In this document: positions 57,399-64,000 of the stretch, piece after piece | Layout of the letters: every line of letters starts with the position of its first letter | Numbering within the stretch: position 1 is the first letter of the stretch | Source of the DNA: an uncultured Desulfobulbus sp. | GTDB taxonomy: Bacteria; Desulfobacterota; Desulfobulbia; Desulfobulbales; Desulfobulbaceae | Direction of reading: 5' to 3' | Assembly: GCF_963664075.1 (NCBI RefSeq) | Contig: NZ_OY760916.1 | Location: 3,431,001-3,495,000, forward strand | DNA length: 64,000 nt | The notes under the pieces: generated by a model | The model's input: the letters and a program-made list of their open reading frames with translations, nothing else | What the model was told of the DNA's origin: nothing | The model's database searches: none | Program-made: the position numbers and the translations under genes

Positions 57399-57633
57399 CT
57401 ACTCACCTCACTCAACAACCAATAATGCGGAGAAGTCCCGAATGTGCAGTATCCTTGACCCCGGGAAGTAACACCGGGCACCCTTGATTTCAGGCAAGCC
57501 CTTGTCGGTAAGCTTAGCATCAAAACGACTTCACCGAAAACAAAAACTATTCCCTCTCAAGAACCAATCCCAAAAAGATCAGATCTACGATCTCCCGAAT
57601 TATAGAAAAAACCTGTCTGCAACACCCCAATAG

Positions 57634-58704
57634 TTCAGCCGCCCGCATCTGTCGACCGGAGGAACAGTTACAAACACTTATGTATATATTGGCTATGCCT
57701 CCGGTTCAAACGGATCAGTGACAGCCACTGTTACCGCCCCCCTGACACTTTATGAGAACGGCGAACTCATCCTTGATGACGAAATAATCAATACGAGCGC
57801 ATTAATAGGCACCGGGAGTTTTACCTTCAATGGCGGCATATTTAATATTACAAATTCGTCTCTGAACATTGACGAGGAGGAAGATTTTTTCGCTAGCCTC
57901 AACCTCTCCACACAACAGACTCTGAGCGTGGCACAAACGCTACGCGTTGGCAGCACGGGATTTGGCAAACTCTCCCTAGAAAACGGTGCCAAGGTGGCCT
58001 GTGCCAGCGGTGTCATTGGAGAAAACGGCAACGCCACAGGACTGGTCAAGGTCTCTGGCGACGGCTCGATCTGGGATACCAGCGGCTCACTCACTGTCGG
58101 AGGGACGACTGCAGGGGCGGGAGGAGATGGCATTGTAAGTCTGAATACGGGCGGCACCATCACCGCGACGCATCTTGACACCTCCAACGGAACATTTGCC
58201 TTCATCGGCGGCACTCTGGAGTCTTTCAGCATCACTGGAGACTTGGTCAATATCGGTGGCACCCTGGCCCCAGGCGCTTCTCCGGGACGGCTCTCTATTA
58301 CCGGGGATTATACCTAGTTGGCAGATGCCACCCTGGCCATGGAACTGGGCGGGAAAGAAGCAGGAGAAAACCACGATGTTCTCGCCGTTGACGGCACCCT
58401 GCCCCTGGCAGGTACCCTGGACATCCTCTGGTACGATGATTTCACCGCCCTGGTAAACGACACCTTTGACATTCTCGACTGGGCCGTTCTTGCCGGTACC
58501 CTTGACACGATCAACACCCCGGAACTCACCGACGACACCCTCGTCTGGGATCTCTCGAACCTCTATGTGGATGGCACCATCACCGTTGTTTCCACCAGCC
58601 CGGTGCCAATCCCCTCCACGCTTATGCTTCTCGGCTCAGGACTTGTTACCCTGGCATGCTGGCGTCGCAGAACACTCTCCACCGCCCCACCTTCTGCACA
58701 ATAA
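57634..58704 (+). pseudogene. PEP-CTERM repeat protein, 5'-truncated and with an in-frame TAG
   Basis: The frame is open from after a TAG at 57631-57633. It reads GGTVTNTYVYIGYASGSNG, a T5SS/PEP-CTERM-associated repeat, then further repeat units (NATGLVKVSGDGSIWDTSG). A TAG at 58315-58317 (GDYT-stop-LADATLAMELGG) interrupts it, most simply CAG to TAG. The end has the sorting signal PVPIPSTLMLLGSGLVTLACWRRR, so exosortase would have anchored or released it. No signal peptide or start codon remains. GTG at 57718 is not a credible start. Confidence 0.75.
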
Positions 58705-58726
58705 CGTAGAAAAACGCTCACAAATG

Positions 58727-58762
58727 CCTGAATCCGTGACAACAGATGCTCACGGATTCAGG
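58727..58762. repeat. dispersed 13-mer pair forming a perfect hairpin
   Basis: CCTGAATCCGTGA (58727-58739) pairs perfectly with TCACGGATTCAGG (58750-58762) over a ten-base loop, giving 13 uninterrupted base pairs, 22 bases after the PEP-CTERM pseudogene stop. It could be a terminator for that gene, but no T tract follows. Single arms occur at 27394 and 31211. Confidence 0.6.
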
Positions 58763-58780
58763 AAACAATCTCCCCCTATC

Positions 58781-59203
58781 CTACCGACAGGCCGCAGGAA
58801 CCATCTTCTCCCAGCTGTAATCATAGCATTGATTGCCTACCTGAATAATTGCGCCGTAAGCGCCACCACGCACTATCCCAACAGGCTGGCTAAAATTTCT
58901 CTTATTCTGCTTGGCGCCTGTTGAAAAATTGAGCTGGACAACGCTCCATTGCGATGCAGATTTTTGATAGACAACCACCGGACCTTTTGAGGTCCCAACC
59001 TCCCGATATTGCTGCACTCCAGAATCCACAGTGACCCAGTTTTTCCCCCAACTTCCGTAACCGGGTCCTTGGACCTTCAAGACCCCGCCGGAGAGGCTGG
59101 AAGCCCAAACGGATTTTTTATAGGAACTTGTGGCCTCGCCGTTCTGGGCGCTCATCAGAACAAAAGCCAGGAGAAGAAGGGCCATGGACACAGTTTTTTT
59201 CAT
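58781..59203 (-). CDS. small secreted hypothetical protein
   Basis: 140 residues, ATG at 59203 preceded by AAGGAGGAAGT. Signal peptide KKTVSMALLLLAFVLMSAQNGEA is followed by a mature part of about 115 residues rich in Gly, Ser, Tyr and Trp (VWASSLSGG, GYGSWGKNWVTVDS), ending CYDYSWEKMVPAACR with two Cys. No known domain. Strong ribosome binding site suggests it is real. Function unknown. Confidence 0.7.
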   Translation of the reverse strand: MKKTVSMALLLLAFVLMSAQNGEATSSYKKSVWASSLSGGVLKVQGPGYGSWGKNWVTVDSGVQQYREVGTSKGPVVVYQKSASQWSVVQLNFSTGAKQNKRNFSQPVGIVRGGAYGAIIQVGNQCYDYSWEKMVPAACR

Positions 59204-59319
59204 ACTTCCTCCTTGAGTGGATAATAATTCGATCATTTTTGCCTATCCCAAAAAATTGTATCTCGATTTTCTCAAAGAACAAAAGGAAAGGGGAGAATTT
59301 GACGCCTGGCCCCATTATC

Positions 59320-59338
59320 GATAATGGTTATCATATAA
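59320..59338. promoter_or_regulatory. possible Fur-type operator upstream of the decarboxylase
   Basis: GATAATGGTTATCAT matches the first 15 bases of the Fur consensus (GATAATGATAATCAT) at 13 positions and overlaps a perfect palindrome ATTATCGATAAT at 59314-59325. It lies 44 bases upstream of the decarboxylase start. Regulation by iron is a weak inference from sequence alone. Confidence 0.35.
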
Positions 59339-59381
59339 TAAGTATTTATCATACCAGACGCACACCCGCAGGGAGCAGATC

Positions 59382-61025
59382 ATGAACTCAGCGTATACAA
59401 TTGGCGAATATCTGATCAAAAAACTGGTCGAGCAGAATGTCAAACACGTCTTTGGAATCCCTGGCGACTATGTGCTGGGTTTTTACGAGATGATGCAGCT
59501 CAGTCAATCTCTTGAGATTATCAACACCTGCGATGAACAGGGGGCGGGATTTGCTGCAGATGCCTATGCGCGTATCAACGGTCTGGGGGCTGTTTGTATT
59601 ACCTATGGTGTAGGTGGATTAAAGATTGCTAACTCCACCGCCCAGGCCTTTGTCGAAAAATCCCCAGTTGTGATCATCAGCGGGGCTCCGAGCATGGCAG
59701 AAAGAAAGGAAAATGCGATGCTGCACCACAAAATCGGTGACTTCGACTCTCAGCTTCGAATTTTTCGAGAAATTACAGTTGCCTCTACCCTGATTCATTC
59801 AGCCAGGGGAGCACGAGAAGAGATAGACCGAGTCTTTGAAGCTGCGCTTAAGTACAAACAACCCGTTTACATTGAACTCCCCCGAGACATGGTGCATGAA
59901 CAATGCGGTGGTGAGTATACCTACAAAGAGGAACACAAAGAAAGCAGCAAACAGGCACTGGAAGAAGCCATCGCTGAAACAGCCTCCCTGCTCAACAAAG
60001 CCCGAAAGCCTGTGATTATTGCTGGAGTAGAAGTACACCGCTTCCATCTCCAGGATGAGTTAAAAAGGCTTGCCGATCGCTTTAACCTGCCGGTAGCGGC
60101 GACCATTCTTGCCAAGTCGGTACTTGAAGACGCCGATCCCCATTACATGGGCATATACGAGGGAGCAACCGGATTGGAGTCTGTACGCGACTATGTCGAA
60201 TCTTCTGACTGCATACTCATGCTGGGTGCCTTCATGACTGACCTCAATCTCGGTCTGTTTACCGCCAAGCTTGAACCAAATGTCATGATTCAGGCAAGTG
60301 CCGATACCATTGCCATCCGCCATCACCACTATAACGATGTGCTTTTCACCGATTTTGTTCGTGCATTGGTTCAAGCCCCCATTACCCACCGGGACGAGAG
60401 CTCTTTCCCGCGTCCCGAGTATCCCGCTCCCTTTGAACCCAGTAATACCAATAAAAAACTAACTGTTAAAAATCTCTTTGAACAGATCAACTCCTATCTC
60501 TCTGAAGAACATCTGGTCATATCCGATGTCGGTGACGCCCTCTTTGGAGCCAATGATCTCTTTATCAGTCGTTCGACCCGTTTCCTGGCTTCAGCCTATT
60601 ACGCATCGCTTGGTTTTGCTGTGCCTGGAGCCGTGGGAGCTCAGATGGCTCTGCCCCATTTTCGTCCTCTGGTCCTCGTAGGAGATGGAGCTTTTCAGAT
60701 GACAGGAATTGAAATCTCAACCGCCGCCCGCTATGGCCTTAACCCGATTGTGATCGTGTTAAACAATGATGGCTACTCAACAGAAAGACCCATGCTTGAC
60801 GGGCCATTTAACGATGTTCATGCTTGGAATTATGCCAAAATCAACGAGCTCATTCCTGGAGGAAAGGGGATGCGTGCTGCAACTGAAGAGGAGCTCTCCT
60901 CAGCACTGCTTGCGGCCAAACAGTACACAGAGGGGTTTTATCTCATCGAAGTCATACTTGAGAGAGAAGACCGCTCACCAGCACTGACCAGGCTGACCCA
61001 AAAACTTGGTGAACGGGTAAAATAG
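59382..61025 (+). CDS. ThDP-dependent 2-keto acid decarboxylase (IpdC/PDC family)
   Basis: 547 residues. ThDP enzyme layout: N-terminal Pyr domain with the activating Glu in NTCDEQGAGFAADAYAR, HHKIGDF near residue 115 as in pyruvate and indolepyruvate decarboxylases (HH motif), a central domain, and a C-terminal PP domain with VGDGAFQMTGIEISTAARYGLNPIVIVLNNDGYSTER (metal site GDG...NN). It should decarboxylate pyruvate, indole-3-pyruvate or branched-chain keto acids to aldehydes. Substrate is not fixed by motifs. Monocistronic. Confidence 0.9.
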   Translation: MNSAYTIGEYLIKKLVEQNVKHVFGIPGDYVLGFYEMMQLSQSLEIINTCDEQGAGFAADAYARINGLGAVCITYGVGGLKIANSTAQAFVEKSPVVIISGAPSMAERKENAMLHHKIGDFDSQLRIFREITVASTLIHSARGAREEIDRVFEAALKYKQPVYIELPRDMVHEQCGGEYTYKEEHKESSKQALEEAIAETASLLNKARKPVIIAGVEVHRFHLQDELKRLADRFNLPVAATILAKSVLEDADPHYMGIYEGATGLESVRDYVESSDCILMLGAFMTDLNLGLFTAKLEPNVMIQASADTIAIRHHHYNDVLFTDFVRALVQAPITHRDESSFPRPEYPAPFEPSNTNKKLTVKNLFEQINSYLSEEHLVISDVGDALFGANDLFISRSTRFLASAYYASLGFAVPGAVGAQMALPHFRPLVLVGDGAFQMTGIEISTAARYGLNPIVIVLNNDGYSTERPMLDGPFNDVHAWNYAKINELIPGGKGMRAATEEELSSALLAAKQYTEGFYLIEVILEREDRSPALTRLTQKLGERVK

Positions 61026-61199
61026 AGTTGGAAGAGATATAAAAAAAATATCCCCCAAAAAACAATAAATGCTTTTAATTATTGAACTTTACTCAGCTTT
61101 AAAAGGTTGTCTAATTTGGGCAAACATTTACAAATATGGGATAGGCCCTTAGCTTGTAAAATAGATGCAAAGATCTCACTGATAATCAAGGAGGAAACC

Positions 61200-61415
61200 A
61201 TGAGCGACAAAAATCTGAGTACATACAAGGGATGGAAGATCAGGACTCATACCTGCGAGTTCGCTTGTGAGTATTATTCATTCGATCTTACTGATCCATG
61301 CGGGAATTTGAAACGTGTTCCAAAGGGTGGAAAGACCAGAGAAGACGCGTTAAAGACAGCAATGGAGATGATTGACAATGAAAAATCATCAGGTGCGTCA
61401 TGCTGTTGTAATTAG
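61200..61415 (+). CDS. small Cys-tailed hypothetical protein
   Basis: 71 residues, ATG at 61200 behind AAGGAGGAAACC, a strong Shine-Dalgarno. Reads MSDKNLSTYKGWKIRTHTC, TDPCGNLKRVPKGG and ends GASCCCN. The seven cysteines (CEFACE, PCG and CCC) in a protein this short suggest metal binding or redox activity. No known family. An upstream start at 61107 is unlikely. Confidence 0.6.
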   Translation: MSDKNLSTYKGWKIRTHTCEFACEYYSFDLTDPCGNLKRVPKGGKTREDALKTAMEMIDNEKSSGASCCCN

Positions 61416-61529
61416 CCAGGGTGCTAGTTGCGGTCCTTTTGCAGGCAAATATAACTAGCATTCGTGCAGAATAATGGTGGCCCCCCTCCTATCCTTTATC
61501 GAGGAAAAAGGGAGCCCTCTCCTCTCCGA

Positions 61530-61790
61530 TTATCCTCGAAAAGGATGGGAAAGGCCTCCAAAGTGAGGTATATCTGAATAACGCTTGAATCTTGGGTGAG
61601 GTAAATAGTTCAAACTCGTTCTTTGTTCCCTTAAATCTTCGTTGAGAAATCCGACTCCTTCAAACCTGATGGACAGAAAAGGGACTATTCTGTATTTGCT
61701 CCCCTTTCTATAAACTTGGCTTGTCTCGCCGCGGGCTTCGTCGATATCTTCATCACGCAAATTCAGAGCTTCTTCCTTCCGGACACTCAT
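61530..61790 (-). CDS. doubtful small open reading frame
   Basis: 86 residues, MSVRKEEALNLRDEDID onwards, 24 bases downstream of the hybrid kinase and on its strand. There is no Shine-Dalgarno and no recognisable domain. It is listed because the region 61416-61813 holds no other candidate; it may be noncoding. Confidence 0.2.
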   Translation of the reverse strand: MSVRKEEALNLRDEDIDEARGETSQVYRKGSKYRIVPFLSIRFEGVGFLNEDLREQRTSLNYLPHPRFKRYSDIPHFGGLSHPFRG

Positions 61791-61813
61791 TTTTATTCAA
61801 CTATTGGTCAATA

Positions 61814-63736
61814 TCACTTACTGCAATCCAGTACTCGACGAATAGTATGGGCCAATTCTGAATAAATTATTGGCTTCATGAGTATGGCATCTATTCCAAG
61901 AATTTCCAAGGACCGCTCATCTATTCGATTACTGAAGCCGCTGCATAAAATAATAGGTATGTCAGGCCGCATAGCTTTTATGCGCTGCGCCAATTCATCC
62001 CCTGTCATTTTAGGCATGGTTATGTCGCTGAGAACCAGATCATATTTCTGAGAGTTGACTCTAAACGCTTCGATGGCATCAAGAGAACTGGCCCTGGTTT
62101 CCACCCGGTACCCTAACCTTTCCAACAAATCGCGTCCGAGGTCAATCAATGCTTCTTCATCATCTACCAAGAGGATGGTTTCAATTCCCTTGGGAAGCAA
62201 CTCATTTTCTCCCATTTCGATGATGGCCTCAGTTTCAGCAACAGGGAGCAATACATTAATAGTTGTTCCGATTCCCACCTCACTATGAATTTGAATGAAG
62301 CCAGCATGATCCTTAACAATACCATGCACTGTTGACAACCCAAGCCCCGTTCCATCGCCTACAGCTTTCGTCGTGAAATATGGTTCGAAAATTCGATTAA
62401 TTAATTCCGGCGGAATACCGGAACCGTCATCACTGACCGCAAGTTTGATATAATTACCGGGAACTACATCTGGAACGTAGTTTATGTCATGCTCCTGAAT
62501 GGTCACCGCAATGAGACTGACCCCCAATGTACCACTCGAATTCTTCATGGCGTGATAGGCGTTGGTGCAAAGATTCATGACAATTTGATGTATTTGAATC
62601 TCATTACCTAATACAGGAGGAAGATTAGGTGAAATTTTTTCTATAATTTCAATATTTGCGGGCAAAGTAGCTTCGATTAGCTTCAACGCTTCTCGTACAA
62701 CTCGGCTTGTTTCAAGCGGCTTTTTCTCCCTAAGCCCCTGACGGCTGAACCATAAAATTTGTTTCACCAGCTCAGCCGCACGATTACCTGCTCTGGAAAT
62801 TTGAGAGACATATTTTTCTAGCTTCGAACCTTCTTGGCATTGCATTCGAGTTAACTCAGCATAGCCGACGATGGCCCCCAGAATATTATTGAAATCATGA
62901 GCAATTCCTCCGGCTAAAGTTCCCAATGACTCCATCTTCTGATTCTCAAACAAATGCGCTTCAATTTTAAGCCTTTCTTCTTCATCCTTTTTCCTTTCGG
63001 ATATGTCTTTGCAAAAGCAAACGCCATACAGACTTCCATTGAATTCTAAAGCTATCCCGTTAATTTCTACGGGGAATTCGGTGCCATCTTTTTTTCGATG
63101 CACGCTTTCAAAGGTTTCCAGTCGTCGAGTCCGCTTCTGCTTAGCCCAAATTTCTTGTACCTCACTTGCTGGGTCCTCTCGATCGATATCCGCTACCCTC
63201 ATCCGGCTAATTTCCTCTTTTGTATATCCTAGATAGCGGCTGGCATGTTCGTTGACAAAGGCGATCTCCCCCCCATCTTTTATAAAAAAAATACCGAGAG
63301 GAGCTTGGTCGAATATAAACTGAAATAGGCGTAAGGAATCATCAAGCTGCTTTCGTTCACTGATATCTTTAGTGATGGTCATGGAAAAGAGTTGGCCATC
63401 AATTTCAAGCAATGTTACGGTTATTTCTATCGGGAACGAGGACCCATCCTTCCGAATATGTCGACTTTCGGCAGTAATGGACTTCTCCTCGCATAATTTT
63501 TGCCACATGGCTGCCCCAATTTCCGGCTTAGCAAAAGGGGCTATGTCAAAAACTGACAGATGCAGCAGCTCCGAAAGGGAATACCCGAGTGCATCACAAG
63601 CATAACGGTTCGCATAAACTATGCGACCCTCCTGATTTGCTCGAAAGATACAAACCGATGCGTAATCCAGGCAGTACTTGGCCAATTTACATTCGTGTTC
63701 CTCATCCAACGCTAAACCGTTACTCAGGTTTCTCAT
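61814..63736 (-). CDS. PAS-PAS hybrid sensor histidine kinase
   Basis: 640 residues, without membrane helices. Two PAS domains (about 20-130 and 140-255; YANRYACDALGYSLSELL and FVNEHASRYLGYTKEEIS), HisKA with SLGTLAGGIAHDFNNILGAIVGYAEL, HATPase_c with NLCTNAYHAMKN and GDGTGLGLSTVHGIVKD, and a receiver with LVLSDITMPKMTGDELAQR. All phospho-sites are present. It is the same architecture as the frameshifted kinase at 36356 in its kinase and receiver parts. Signal unknown. It opens the last leftward unit. Confidence 0.92.
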   Translation of the reverse strand: MRNLSNGLALDEEHECKLAKYCLDYASVCIFRANQEGRIVYANRYACDALGYSLSELLHLSVFDIAPFAKPEIGAAMWQKLCEEKSITAESRHIRKDGSSFPIEITVTLLEIDGQLFSMTITKDISERKQLDDSLRLFQFIFDQAPLGIFFIKDGGEIAFVNEHASRYLGYTKEEISRMRVADIDREDPASEVQEIWAKQKRTRRLETFESVHRKKDGTEFPVEINGIALEFNGSLYGVCFCKDISERKKDEEERLKIEAHLFENQKMESLGTLAGGIAHDFNNILGAIVGYAELTRMQCQEGSKLEKYVSQISRAGNRAAELVKQILWFSRQGLREKKPLETSRVVREALKLIEATLPANIEIIEKISPNLPPVLGNEIQIHQIVMNLCTNAYHAMKNSSGTLGVSLIAVTIQEHDINYVPDVVPGNYIKLAVSDDGSGIPPELINRIFEPYFTTKAVGDGTGLGLSTVHGIVKDHAGFIQIHSEVGIGTTINVLLPVAETEAIIEMGENELLPKGIETILLVDDEEALIDLGRDLLERLGYRVETRASSLDAIEAFRVNSQKYDLVLSDITMPKMTGDELAQRIKAMRPDIPIILCSGFSNRIDERSLEILGIDAILMKPIIYSELAHTIRRVLDCSK

Positions 63737-64000
63737 GATGCCCCTATATTAGATTTTCCATTTCCCCAAATAGGAATTTTACACTAGGTGATTTTACCCA
63801 TCCTCCTCCTAGCAAAGATATTAGTCAAGTAATTTCAAAAACTAAGCATCAAGCGAAATCGAACACGTTTTTTACCCAATAATAATCTGTATATCCCCCC
63901 CTTCACGCTTCAGAGCTAAAGCATGTTGAATTTTACGTGAATATGGCGATCGGAGCCAGGCCCTGGTTCGTAGTGTGCTTATTACGATGCAGTCAACTTT
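63737..64000. other. unannotated end of window
   Basis: 264 bases upstream of the PAS kinase, ending the window. I see no gene, RNA or repeat. It may contain the promoter of the kinase and part of an unseen divergent gene. Confidence 0.4.

Noticed and set aside
57718..58317. intact short gene starting with GTG at 57718
   Set aside because: The frame continues upstream through a repeat unit and downstream past a TAG into the sorting signal, so this is part of a broken larger gene.
1..64000. CRISPR array, tRNA or rRNA gene
   Set aside because: No regularly spaced repeats, cloverleaf-like sequence or rRNA signature was noticed on reading either strand; a tRNAscan and CRISPR search would settle this.

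Overview
The window looks like chromosomal DNA of a Gram-negative, probably anaerobic bacterium of the Desulfobulbales (Desulfobacterota); this is an inference from gene content, not a computed classification. The indications are a double-cubane cluster protein with its ATP-dependent activator, a type II (Mn) pyrophosphatase, a separate IMP cyclohydrolase, an in-frame UGA with a textbook bacterial SECIS hairpin, a PEP-CTERM protein and lipid A/O-antigen genes.

Layout. 1-5.6 kb (minus strand): GtrB-like and GtrA-like proteins, a GT39-type glycosyltransferase and an AlgJ/AlgI-type acetylation pair. 5.9-9.8 kb (plus): three glycosyltransferases and a hexapeptide acyltransferase. 9.85-16.4 kb (minus): a second acyltransferase, the fdtB-fdtA-fdtC set for a 3-acetamido-3,6-dideoxyhexose, a glycosyltransferase, an ELM1-family protein and msbA. 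The first 16 kb is thus a surface-polysaccharide locus. 16.5-22.5 kb (minus): U32-family protein, histidine kinase, pyrR, purN, a stand-alone IMP cyclohydrolase and hslR, with several stop/start overlaps. 22.8-30.7 kb: folE2, an aldehyde dehydrogenase, a PilZ protein, a GAF/cyclase protein, a predicted selenoprotein, ppaC and a Bax-inhibitor-1 membrane protein. 31.3-35.8 kb: the double-cubane protein pair and minC-minD-minE. 36.3-43.9 kb: a frameshifted hybrid histidine kinase, a nitroreductase, a serine beta-lactamase-like protein, an unknown exported protein and a FAD oxidoreductase like the N-terminal extension of SelD.

43.9-56.0 kb (minus) is the most unusual part. In transcription order it holds a GAF-HlyD protein, a PqqD/M50-protease/HlyD protein, a SecA-like ATPase, a membrane fusion protein, the N-terminal part of a large LEPR-XLL exoprotein, an ISAs1-type insertion, an HDOD protein and a TolC-family protein. 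It resembles an envelope-spanning export system in which no ABC ATPase is visible and a short SecA-like motor is present instead. Three of the machinery genes and the substrate carry nonsense or frameshift lesions, and the IS has cut off the 3' part of the substrate, so here the system appears to be dead.

56.2-64 kb: a TehA/SLAC1-type transporter, a broken PEP-CTERM repeat protein, a small secreted protein, a ThDP-dependent 2-keto acid decarboxylase behind a Fur-box-like palindrome, a small Cys-tailed protein and a PAS hybrid histidine kinase.

The two strongest discoveries are the predicted selenoprotein at 27603-28607 (SECIS loop at the same distance from UGA as I recall for E. coli fdhF) and the decayed SecA/M50-HlyD/GAF-HlyD export locus. 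A 13-base intergenic motif is also present in four copies, two of them forming a perfect hairpin.
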